A DNA stretch of 64,000 nucleotides from Cotesia glomerata (taxonomy: Eukaryota > Arthropoda > Insecta > Hymenoptera > Braconidae): contig NC_058159.1 in NCBI RefSeq assembly GCF_020080835.1, positions 7,502,001-7,566,000 on the forward strand, written 5' to 3'. The position numbers were made by a program, and so were the translations under genes. Positions 13,101-24,915 of the stretch are shown here, piece by piece; position 1 is the stretch's first letter; each line of letters opens with the position of its first letter. Under the pieces are notes generated by a model. It made no database searches. It was not told the DNA's origin and saw only the letters and a program-made list of their open reading frames with translations.

Positions 13101-14660
13101 GAATGGGGGAAAAGTTTAGTGCCGATCACTGTTCTATTCGACAAGGCTTTTACCTAACTTTTATACGTATAAATAAATATATATGTCTTTCGGTGTAGGT
13201 TATATATTTATATATATTATTTGTGGCGGCGTGTAAGTAAGTGTGTAGTAGACTAGTGTGTAGAGACGGGGGACACGTACGAGTAACAAGAAACGATGCC
13301 TTACAACCCCTTATAATTTTCTACGTACTGACCTACCCTCATTCGAAGGGAAAAAAATTCGATATTTAAAGCCCGTAAACTTTTTACTTTCTATATGTGC
13401 GTACAGTATAATAAAATACAAGCTAATATTATTAAAAGTATTTTATTTCTTTTAAAGAAATTAGGCGGGCAAGTTTTTATTAAATAAGCAACTGAGTTTG
13501 TAATATAAAGTAAAAAATAGTTTTATTTAATTAAAAAAAAAAATGATTAAATATAATTAATTAATTTTATATTAAAAAGTATATTTAATTTATAACTGCA
13601 AAAGTTTGTTCTCTCTTTGAATTTTTCGGGATAAAAATTATAAAATCACTCGAAAACACTCGGCCTGATAAGTATATCACATGAAACTAACACTAAAGGG
13701 TCATTTATCTATCGGATTAAATCACGATATCGCAATAGCCAAGTAGAAAAGCATCGGATAAAAAAAGGCGAGATAAAAAAGCAGCATCGAGAAGATAAAT
13801 CGATGAGTTGATTCCAGCAGCGCTTTACCTAAAAGACCGTTGAATCGTAAAGTGTAAAACCCTGCAACTACGACCCGTTAAACCGCTGTCACATCTTACT
13901 CTTACTCTTGCGCTGGGTCTAGCTCTATCTAACACATGTCTATTTTATTTCTTGCGGGCACATACAGTGGATTCTGCTTCTATTACCGAGGCTGGAGGTA
14001 TAAAGTTCAACCTACACACTCTATTCTGTCGAAGAAAAATGAGAAAATAGTTTACACTATCGCAGTCCTCCGCTTTAATATATAAAGTGTATGATGCACG
14101 AGAGCACAGAGATGCCGTAAGCTGTAACGCCGAGTCCATAAACTCCAGGGTGAAATTCCTCTGATGTATATTACGTTTAGAGTTTACAGAACCCGACAAC
14201 ACCGATATTAATAATAATAATAATAATAACAACACCATAATAGTACTAATACTCCTTGCATGTATACATATGTATATTATCATATGAATGCTCTAATACT
14301 AATACTAATACTGATAGCAATACCACAGCGATTGGTTCACATGTGTTGGTTTAATGTTATACTCTGACAATGAGTCGCCTTATCGATTGACTAAACAGAT
14401 CGAGTCACCTCGACTTTAGTATATATGGCTACGATATGTTACTGTACGTATACGTTATGCCAAGGATTAATTATCCCGGTAATGGGAATATCGACTGGAA
14501 AGTTAGGGTGATATTTAGGTAGGGCGTACATTCTATTCAACGTATAATTTGTATACGTGACGCCATTTGTTTAAATAAATCACGTTTTTTATTATCTGAT
14601 GGATAATTATCCATGAGATCTAAAAGGTGACTCAAAAATTTTTCATGTTTTTGTGAATTA
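7180..14660. other. Non-coding region with several less AT-rich blocks
   Basis: Blocks around 7300-7900, 9000-9450 and 12000-12530 have higher GC content and purine- or pyrimidine-rich runs. All long frames there overlap others on both strands and none shows a domain. A 6-bp tandem (ATACTT) sits at 9179-9219, an AAT/AAC run at 14206-14232 and GAGAATGAGAATGAG-type runs near 12910-12955. Nothing else can be supported. Confidence 0.5.
9179..9219. repeat. (ATACTT)n minisatellite
   Basis: Six or so hexamer units, the last one degenerate (TATGTATACTT). In one frame they encode alternating Leu and Ile/Tyr, so the frames through here are artefacts. Confidence 0.85.
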
Positions 14661-14813
14661 TTAAGGGGGTATTCTGGTCTAGAAATTTGAAAAAATCGAT
14701 TTTCTTTTGCATATTTTCAAAGTTTAGGCTCTTAAGAATATGTCCTGAAATGGATTTTTCAAAATTTGAATTATTTTTGGAGATACAGTAGATTTTGTGA
14801 CGCCAGCATCTAA

Positions 14814-14960
14814 GCCGGCCGATCGGAGCGAGTCACACAACTGCGAACTTCTGCTTCTTCAAAAGAAGGCAGAACAGCTCGATTAGCAGAAAGAACTTCA
14901 CAAAACATTGAGTATGAAGTAGAAGAAGACCCAACATATGGATCTGGAATCGCCGATTAA
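14814..14960 (+). pseudogene. Transposon gene remnant, C-terminal fragment
   Basis: This in-frame segment reads SASSKEGRTARLAERTSQN, then IEYEVEEDPTYGSGIAD and a stop. It is bounded upstream by a stop at 14811-14813. The acidic and polar composition is unlike the chance frames nearby. It lies between the terminal repeats of the TTAA-flanked element, so it is probably the tail of a protein encoded by the autonomous relative. The specific family is not recognised and no catalytic motif is present. Confidence 0.4.
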
Positions 14961-15513
14961 TTCAAAGTAAGTATTAATTATTATTATTCGAGTTATTCTA
15001 CTGGAATTGTTTCTCAAACTTTAAACGCGTTTTTCTCGAAACTACTTTTTTTGAAGTGGTTGACATGATATCTCAAGTTCTACCCAACCGATTCCCGTGA
15101 AATTTTCTTTATATATCTCTCTGTCACGTCTGCCTTGGATTTTGAAAAATATCAATTTGGAGTATTTTTTAAAAATTTGAAAAGGTCAAAAAAATTGATA
15201 TTTCATGTCGATGCCATTTTGTGATTTTTTTTTCTGGCTAAGGTCAACGCGATAGCGACATCTTCACTAACTGAGAATTTTTCAAATTTTTTTGTTTCAG
15301 ATCACTACAAGGGCTGGAATCATGTCAAACAGAATGCACAGTTTTTTTTGTAGCTCCCACTTCACCGGCCTGGAATTTTTCGAATTTCTCATTTTTTTTT
15401 TTTTTTTCAATTTTTTTTATGTTCTTGAAATGTCAATAAACATCATATAAAAAAACGGATAATAAAAATGTTTTTCATTTTTTTTTATGTTAGTTTGAAA
15501 AATGACTAAAATT

Positions 15514-15701
15514 TACACAGTAAAAAATTTTGCGTCAAAAAATGATATATTAAAAATTTTTGTGTTAAATATTTAAAATTTATTGTGTTAAATTAACACA
15601 CAAAAGTGTTAAATTAGCACAAAAAAGTATTAAATATTTAACATAAAAATTTTTAACACAAAATTTTTTGACGCATTGACGCAAAATTTTTTACTGGTGT
15701 A
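15514..15701. mobile_element. Nested palindromic MITE (TACACAG ends)
   Basis: The left end TACACAGTAAAAAATTTTGC and the right end, read inward TACACCAGTAAAAAATTTTG, are inverted copies flanked by TA. The interior is made of shorter inverted units built on GTGTTAAAT. It interrupts the TTAA-flanked element about 26 bp from that element's right edge, so it is the younger insertion. Its ends match the CAC-x-G class seen six more times in the window. Confidence 0.7.
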
Positions 15702-16847
15702 GGCTTCTAGACCAGAATACCCTCTTAAACTTGATATCAATATTTAGAATAGCAGCAAATTAATATTTTATCTGCGTAAAGAAAGGATTACTGGAAAAAA
15801 AAATTAATATGAAATAAATAATAAAGATAGCTTTTGCGAAACTTCTCTCGATTTAATCTCCGATATTAAAGCACACACGTCATATACTTGGATCCAACAA
15901 GATGGCCGCTGCGAAACAGCTGTAACTTTCTAAAGGTCCATAACCTCAAAACTCAAACCGAAGTCTCGTAGCTTCTCCCAGTCCCGCAATTAGTCTCGAA
16001 GGGTTTTATTTGATTCGAAGCGTAAAGTAAAATTTGTTTGCCAATGGAAAGGGGGTAGCTCGATAGAAAAGGGATAAATGAGGAGTGAAAGAAGGATCTA
16101 AAATCTTAGAGAAGTTATTTCGAGTCTCCTCGCTTCTCGTTAACCAGCAGAGAAGTACCGCCAACTAAAAGTTAAGTAATTTAAATATTAAAAAATTCAC
16201 TAATTACGACGTTCATTACAATTGCTAAATAAATAGTGGGTTATAAAATAACTTTATCGCAATTTAAATATTACAAATGAGTTGGCAAATTAACAATATA
16301 GTTTATCATGGAGTCGAAGTATATAAAGTAACTGAAACTGTTAAATAAATTCTAAACTGAAAATTGAATTACCGACTACCGATAATAACTATAAATATTT
16401 AAAATACCGAGTAGATAAACTGAATTAAAATAACTCGTGAACAAATCAATACTAATCGCGAATGCTCGATTGAACTTTAAGAGCTTCACATTTAACAAAA
16501 GATTATTAAATAATGTGTATTTATAAAAAAGGAACTAACCAGCTCCAGCTAGTAAAGACATGTATATAAAATCCCGAGGGGAAAATACAGCGTCATTGCA
16601 CTCTGCTGGAAAGTAGAGCATAAATTATTAAAACATAAGGAAAATCCATTCTCTCGATTACTAAAAATAATCTCCGAGCAAGCTTTACTAGCAAATAACT
16701 TCAGCAAACTGTCGATCATTTTTATAACCAGGAGCTCTGCTATAGTCATGTACACTAACAATAATTATTACTTTTATTGTTATCGTTATGAATTTAATTA
16801 AAATTTCAGGCTGAAAAATAAATTAAAGATTTTAGAGGTGATATCTT

Positions 16848-16999
16848 CTGTAAATACGGGGTTGCTTTACCCTTTCGTTCCATTCTGGTCTTTATCATGC
16901 ATGTAGCGCACAAGTACCCAGACATCAGCTGTAATCATAGTGAAATACATCGAATGCAGTCTTTACTTTGACTGCTGGCGATGTCCCCCGTATTTACAG
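16848..16999. mobile_element. Short element with 14-bp terminal inverted repeats
   Basis: CTGTAAATACGGGG at 16848-16861 has an exact inverted copy at 16986-16999, 152 bp outer to outer. The interior is unique and less AT-rich than the flanks (it includes CATGTAGCGCACAAGTACCC) and is not palindromic. No clear target duplication is visible. It is probably a small non-autonomous DNA transposon, family unknown. Confidence 0.5.
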
Positions 17000-19485
17000 T
17001 AACACACATACGAGCTTAGTGTCTCGTTTATGTGAGCTCGAAAATTACCGTCCGTTTTTTCATTAATCGATACTCGGAAATTTAACATCGGAAGCCCGAC
17101 CGAGCCACAGAGAAATTATTAAAAAAAACTCAGAGTAGTGAAGCAAACCAAAAGGAGTATTATGAAGTGGAGAAAAAAATCCGGAGTGAATTCTGTATAG
17201 GATTGAGCCGGGTGATTTCCTAGGCTCGTGCAATCGGAATGCTGAATACCAATGCGAATACCTTCCCCGTGTTTCGCGTTAACGATAAAGGGTTAGAGGG
17301 ATAGATAGACTGAGAAAGTTGATTGGAAATGCAATGGTGAAAGGAATATATGTATAACAGGGGTATTAATATAACAGGGATCTAAACTGGGAGACGATGA
17401 GTCAAAGAAATAGAGAGTGTAGAGACTCATCGGGTGGGATCCATTGGAACGGCTACGGCATCCGAAGGGATGATAAGGGAGTTTTAAAATGAGTGAGGGT
17501 TGCTATAGACTCTGTTCTTTGCTGTACTTTTTCAGATATAGATGTAGATGTATTTGTAATTCGTGTGTGTTATTACTGGGGACGTATTTCTGGCGTGGTG
17601 ATGCTGTAGTACATGAATCCAACGGATACAAATGCCGTTGATGCTGCTGGCGAAGCTTGCAAATCGACCGGGGCGAGAATAAAAGCTAGACGGGATATGA
17701 AAAAATAAAATTAAAAAAAAAATACGTAAAAAGGAGAAAAGAAAAAGATAAAATAAAATATAATAAAAGTAAATAAAAAGACTCTGTCTCGAGTAGTATG
17801 CTGACTGAAAAGGAGGGAGCTACGCTTTTATTTTTTTATTATTTTATTTTTTAATTTTATTTATTTAGATTGAATAATGTTGTTTTTGCTGCATTGTATG
17901 CATTATATTATATTATATCATATCATGAAAAGAGTATACGAGTGGCTTTAAGAAAATTATTTTATTAAAATAATTAAGCAAGTATATAATTAAAAAGTTT
18001 TATTTTTATTATTTTAATGTACATTTTATATTATATCTTTTTAACTTTTTAGTTGAATATATTTTTTATAAACTTTTAAAAGAACTCGATTCTTTTTATA
18101 AATTTTATTTTTGTTGATAAATTGCCAATGTTTTAAGGGTATAATTAAATGACAGAAATTTTGTTTTTTAAAATATTTATTGGATACTTGAAAATAATTG
18201 GAGGAAAAGTTGAAAGAAGAATTAATAAATATAAGAAAAAAGGGGAGTAAATTTTAATGTTAAACAATAAATCTTTTACCAAGCACAAAATCCGGGTTGG
18301 CGAAGGTCAAGACTTAAGCAAGGAGGAAGTAGGAGTAGAACAGGAGCCCGAGGGAAGAAGTGAAAGGGGTTGGAAAGAAAAAAGAGGAGGTATGTCAGAC
18401 CCGTAATTTTTTTTCTCCGTTGGACTTCCGGCGACAAAGTTCCGGATCGGCGCCGGCGCGTACGTTTCTTACCCTCTTGGCTTCTCGGGTATATATCACA
18501 AAAGCCAAATACTTTCTCAGATTTCTTTCTCAAGATCCCCGTAGCTGTTCCCTACCTCGCCCTATACCTACACTACTTACAGCCCACTACCACCAGACGT
18601 ACATCCAAAGGTAGATGAACTCTCAATATATCTATCTATCTATCTGTCTTTTATATTTTTTTATTTATTCTTCAACAAATACCCTCCTTACACTCCTTAC
18701 TGTTGTACTTTGTATAGCATACGCAGATAAATGTTAAATGTAATTGTATATACTACACAAGGAGCATAACAACATTGCATGAAAATTGCAATCCTCCTAT
18801 TATAAAGTTTACGACTGCAATGCAATTTCCTCAGGACTCGAGACTCGGAATTCGAGTATTTGTGTAAACTGTATTGTTACTATCCATGAACGCCTACTAT
18901 ACGCTACTCGCTAAATTTAATAGCCAAGTTAAATGGACAATGCGTGTTCAAAGTTTATTAATCCGTTGATAGAAACATTTTTTAATACTTAGTAAACTTT
19001 ATTAATTGTTAATAAATTACTTTTTTTAATCCCAGATGATTTTACAAATATTAATAAAAATTTATTTGAACTCTTAAATAAAAAGTCAGCGTTTAATAGT
19101 ATTTATCAACAGTTTTCTAAAAAATTATTTTAATTGAAACAGTTTTTTCTAAACACTCTGAATTAATAGACCAAAAGCGTTACCGATGATAAAGTAATTA
19201 ACCGCTTAACTTAATAAAAGGCAAAAAGTACTCTTAAGTGCAGACAGAGCTTTGATAAAGAATAAATAGTGAGTGATACAAAAAGCAAAGCTCGGTATGC
19301 ATATTTACATTGTATGTTATATGATTAAATGTAAAAGGGTGGTAGCGGATATGCACTTAAAATAATTGAACCTTCATGGCGGTGGTGGTGCCTCGCTAGC
19401 ATCCTCCCGGTGTAATATCGCGACGGATTCTCGAGTAGAATATCTGTAGCTATAATTCTCGAGGGCTGTCAAGTCCAAAGAATTA

Positions 19486-19520
19486 AAACGCCGGCGGGCG
19501 TTGCCCGGGAGCGAACCCGG
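19486..19520 (-). repeat. Second tRNA-like / SINE-like tail
   Basis: The minus strand reads CCCGGGTTCGCTCCCGGG, then CAACGCCCGCCGGCG and TTTT. The GGTTCGCTCC is box-B-like. The CCCGCCGGCG plus T-run ending is shared with 6245-6310. There is no tRNA body. The two sites may be decayed copies of one tRNA-derived SINE. Confidence 0.25.
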
Positions 19521-19957
19521 GAAAATATAGCGGTAGTATAGTACAGGGAGCAGAGTAGAGCCGGGACTGGCGTGTACTGTATGCGAGAGAGTCTACTCTC
19601 AACTCTCTACTCTCTCAGTCAGTAGAGTGAGGGTTGCGTCCCGGCCAGGGTGCAATACTCTCTACTCTCTACCCTCTACGCGTTGTACTCTTATTCTAGG
19701 TCTAGATTGTAGATTCTAGATCCTGGATCGTAGACCTGCAGTCTACAATTACTTTACTATTTTATATAAAAAGAGACAATTGCTCGTAGTGTGTGCCAAC
19801 ATCGTCAGCAAAAGCAGAAGCACAAGTTCTTCCCTCGGAGTAGCATCATCTGAGGCTCAGCGCGAGTACGTTGATACTTGGGTTTTGTTGCAGGAGGTGG
19901 ATGAACCTGCCAGCCGTCGCTGTACCACCGGCTCGGTTAGGTGGGAAGGGAGTTAGT

Positions 19958-19998
19958 CGTTCGTTCGTTCGTTCGTTCGTTCGTTCGTCCGTTCGTTC
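19958..19998. repeat. (TTCG)n microsatellite
   Basis: About ten TTCG units with one TCCG variant. It is CpG-rich and lies inside the GC-elevated block. Confidence 0.95.
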
Positions 19999-22900
19999 GA
20001 ACTAGAGGGAGAATTTGAGGGTTGCGATGAGAGAGTGTATGCCTGGGTTCCCTGGGTGCGTTGCCATGGCGACGCCGTACTCGCTTCCAGACTAGACAGA
20101 GATTCGCATACACTCTACGCCCATGTCGGTGTGATACACGATTCTACCGAAACTCAAACCACCCTTTGAATGTCGCTCTGTCTCTGTCTCTGTGTCTGTG
20201 TTTGAGCATCCCAGAGAGAGTGCGTTATTTGAATGAGAAGAGGAACAACCCTCTGCCTCTGCCTCTGCCTTGGAATGGAATATATGCGATCATGGTAATG
20301 CGTAAGAGTATTAGTTTGCTAGTAATGGTGCATCGGTACTTCCCGAGGTTCCCTTTAAACTGCTAGTCTAGTGTTATACACACACATATGTATGTGTATG
20401 TTCCAGCTCGCAGCATGGTTGTGTGGCTAGGTGCTACTGAGTATGAGTGCTGACGGGAAACTTGCAAAACCCGCGCCGTCTGGGCGTTTGTTGCACCGTA
20501 ACGCTTCAATCCGTCGGCTCACAGGGGTGCTCATTCTCTTATCTTACTATTATATATATTTTATTCTATTTTGTTTATTATATTAATTAATTGCCGTATA
20601 ATGAAATTCTATTAATATTGTTCGATTGAGGAGAAAATAAAAAGAGGTTGGCTGATTTTTATTTTAATTGGCATCGAGAATGTGTATAAAGAAAATCATT
20701 TTTTTTTTAATGAACTAAATAGTTGAGGGAATTATTTCTTATCGGTTCAGCTGGAATTCGAGGATTGGGGATTACAAGGATCCTCGAGTGCATCCGTATC
20801 CTAATCCAGACTTGAATTGAAGGTCCTTGAAGAAATTGGCTTGCTCATTCACTTTATACATGCTTAGGTTGATTTCTTCCTGAGATTTATGCTTTACTTT
20901 TTTTATGGTTTTATTTTTTGGGTCTTTATGAAAAAAATATATGTTAAAATAATTTCTTTGGGCTTTAAGAGTTTTTTTTAAAGGATTTGCGGAGCGATAA
21001 ACTGTATAATAAAACAAAAGCTTTCTTTTATTACACACTTTAGATCGACGTGTGCTTTTTCGAGAAATATAGTGTTCCTTTTCGGGGATTTTGTAAATAA
21101 ATTGAGCCATTTATGCGTTTGTTTAATTTTCATTTAAAATATTAGTTTTTTGGATAATTTTTTGTTTATTTTTTTATTATTATTAAAAGTCATGAAAAAT
21201 GCAGTTGATGATTTATGCTTTATATAATGCAAGCATATATCATTACATAGAATATTGAATTTTTCATTAGTTTAAAAAGTATAGGGATATATTTTTCATT
21301 AACAATAAAATGTAATGATAAGTTTGAGAGCGAGGAGATTATTTCCTTCATCGGATAAATTCAAATTTTATATAGAATAAAGTTTCTGCGCAGAAGCGTG
21401 TCGTTGGCCTTTCGGAAAGTTCAAAACCCCAGCCGGGGAGCACTACATTTTTTTTTCTATTTAGGTTAACTGTATTCTTTTTATTTTGATTACATTAAAG
21501 TTAATAAGAGTTTTAGCAGAATAATCAAATTCAGATTGCATTGTTGAGAACTTTTTAAACCCCCTTCAGTTCATTCTGAAATCAACTGCTTGATAGTATA
21601 ATATATAAATATATACTTTCAGGACTTTATATGAAAATAGTTGGAAAATTATCCGTGATGATGGACCAATAATTGAAGAATTAAAATTAAAAAAATGGAA
21701 AGTGAGAATAAGGATTAGATAAATATAAATATAAATCTAGATATGATATTATTTATTAATATAATATATTTCATAATATATATACACATACAATTATTGT
21801 GTATACTCATATAATATATATTAATATTATTATTTTTTATACATAATATATTTACTTCTCAATAATATTATTAAAACATACATATATATAATATAATATA
21901 TAATATAATATACGAAACCCTGATAGATTGGGATTATAGTGCAATTGAAATAAAAATAAAAGTATACAGCTTAAATAAGTATATTATTTTCTCCACTCTT
22001 ACTCTACTCATTAAATTCACCTAGCTCAAACATTTATACATCAAAGATCGCAGCTATATATTTAAAGTAATTATTTTTAATTTTTAATAATTAATATTTC
22101 ATTTCTCCCTTACACGAGGACACGCTTCCTTATTCATTTTCATTTTATTCATAAAAAGTCTTGCCAACAATATTTCATTTATTTATATCAACATTTTGTT
22201 TCATCTCATTCATTATTTTTATCAATATTAATTAACCTAAACATAATAATTAATAATAATACAACAACAATATTTAGATAATATTATAAATGTTAATCCC
22301 AATCTTACAATGCGCGGGATATTGAAAAAATATATATGTATCATCTTTTTATAATATTTTATTTTTATTTTTGATGTATTGATTCTTTGTGTGATCCAAC
22401 AACCTAACGAGTTATGTTTTATGTTTATTGTTTATTAGTATTCACTTTTATTTTTATTTTTATTTTTTTTTTTCATTTTTAATAATTAATAATTATCTGC
22501 ATAAGGGTTTCTAGGGTCACGGACCTCGAGTTTGCGGGAGATTTTAAATTATTTACTTCTTTTCTTTATTCTGTGTTTTGTAGCCTCGCCGATCTTTTTT
22601 GTATCAATAATCAATAATTAATATAAAATAATGGTTATATTTGGATACAACAGACACCGATACACTCGAGGAAAGAAAAATGCTTTTAAAAAATGTCTAT
22701 TTCTCTCCTTAATTTATTTAAACTGACGCAATAAAATAGTTTTTTCAAAACACACATTTAATCTTTCGCTCTCAGTCTTCACTTGGCGTTCGTTTATTTA
22801 TTTATTATTATTTTTACCACTAATTACAAATTACCAATTCAAGCCAATTATCCATATCAAGCTGCATATACTTTTGGCACTAATTTACAAATTTAACTTG

Positions 22901-24872
22901 ATTTATGATTCGTCTTTATTGCTTTTACAGTATTAGATATTTAATATTTAAAATAAATAAATATTTATTACAATAAAAACAAGAAAATTAAAGCTAGAGA
23001 AAGCAAATGAGAGTCTCTGCGCAATTACAACCCCGTAACAGGGTGTCGGTGAATATTTTTTCTTCCCTCGGTTTTTATTTTACTTTTTTGTTTTATTTTT
23101 TTTCTTTTTTACTCTCCTTACTTGCTATACACACTGTCAAGTCTAGTGTACTCTGTTGTAATGGTACAAGAGAGTAAGTGTAGTCGGCAATATAACGATC
23201 GATACACAGACGTTCTGTTAGAGCCACAGTAATGCCACCATCTTTATTTTATTTTATATATAAATATAATAAAGTACATTGGCAGTCAGCGAAATATTTT
23301 TAAAGATTTACACCAACGGTGTCATAGTTTTGTTATTTTTTTTGGAAACTCTGTCAATCCGGCATGTCTCGGTCGTTTCTCATGCGCACGTGTATAATCG
23401 ATGGAAAAAAATCATCCACCAGTTATAGAAAATTTAAATTGATTGCAACGGTGTGATTTATATTTATTTATTGTAGTAAATAAAAAAAAATTTATAAAGA
23501 GAGAAAGAACAAAGAGATTGTTTATGTTTAAATGTATATATTTTTATTGAAATATAAATTCTAAATATAAAACAGAGGAAAAATTAAATACATCTTTTGT
23601 TATTTGTAATAATATTAATTTTTTAAATCTTATAATATAACTTTTTATCGTCAATATACTCCATAATATATTATTATATTTTTATTTTCATTTTATTAAA
23701 TATTACATTGTGTATTTAATGTTCCTGAAAATCTCGGGTTGTTAAATACTGAGGTAATATAATAATAATAAAGTTTACTTGTAACAAAACTTTCAAAGTA
23801 ACTGCTATGCGACAACGGCAACAGCACTGGAAAAAAAAAATAATAAATAACTAAAACACATTAAGATACAATGCAAGCTTCTATATTCTAACCAAAGAAC
23901 AATGTCTTTTCACCCCTAGTCTCTCTTACCAAATTATAATAGTAATAAACTGCCATGACACTAACACCGCAATGATTTTTTTTATTATGATTAAAAAATT
24001 AGTTATCAAATCTCGTCAAATTCACTTTTTTTTATTTCATTTTATTTATTTATTTATTTATCTTTTTTAAATTTATTTTTCATTTTTTAAAACGGATCAT
24101 CAGTCTTGGTGAATCACAGAAAGCTTTGATATGGCCTCTAACGAGATTTTATAATTGCAATTTTATTATTATTAACCTGAGTGTCCACCCTTATTATTTT
24201 AAAACCAATTTATATTTTTTATAATTTTTTAATCTTAAAAAAAAATCATTGCAGTGTTTTATACAACATAATTTTAAATAAAGACAGGCTAAAGTAGTAT
24301 TAAAAATAATAATAAAATAAAGTAATGATAAATATGATGTATTTTGTTAATTTTAATAAGAGATTGTATTTTCTCGCCATGTTTTGTTTAAAATTATCAT
24401 CTCACATACCTCTATACCTATTTTTAAATATTTTTTTTATTACTTATTGCTTTGAAATTCCATATCGAAGACATGTTGTTTACGTAACACCGAGTAAACG
24501 TCGGATTAATGAGGGAATGAATTTTTTTTTTATTTTATACATATATTTTTTTTTATTTTTTTTTTATTTTTTATTTTTTTAAGTATGTAGGAAATATTTT
24601 TCCGATTAGATGCGATCGTCAATGAAATTTCCGTAAGGATTACAATCGATTACGTCATGGCAGACTTACGCCGAACTATGCTTTAAATATAAATATTTAT
24701 TATTTATTATTATTATTATATAGGTAATATACTTTTAATATATATATATAATAATATATATTGGTAATGTAATATTTGTTATAATCTTAAAAGTTAATTT
24801 TTATTTTATCAAGTTTTGCAAATAAATGTATCCTATCAGTGTATCCGTGTCCGTATGTATCTCGCTAATTTT

Positions 24873-24915
24873 ATTAATTAATTAATTAATTAATTAATCA
24901 ATCAATCAATCAATT
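24873..24915. repeat. (TTAA)n/(TCAA)n compound microsatellite
   Basis: TTAA units change to ATCA/TCAA units around 24898. Confidence 0.85.

Larger units (their letters stand above)
14661..15728 (+). mobile_element. TTAA-flanked non-autonomous DNA transposon relic
   Basis: The element starts TTAAGGGGGTATTCTGGTCT and ends as the inverted equivalent, with about 24-bp terminal repeats carrying one mismatch. TTAA stands at both edges, as in piggyBac- or Kolobok-type insertions (family knowledge). Inside is a 147-bp open segment, a consensus-like splice donor near 14967 and an acceptor (TTTGTTTCAG) near 15300. This suggests a decayed transposon gene rather than a pure MITE. A second palindromic element (15514-15701) has inserted just inside the right end. 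The superfamily is not settled. Confidence 0.75.

Noticed and set aside
19894..19935. 42-bp microexon-like segment reading EVDEPASRRCTTGS
   Set aside because: Acceptor and donor are plausible, but it is too short and isolated, with no partner exons found nearby.
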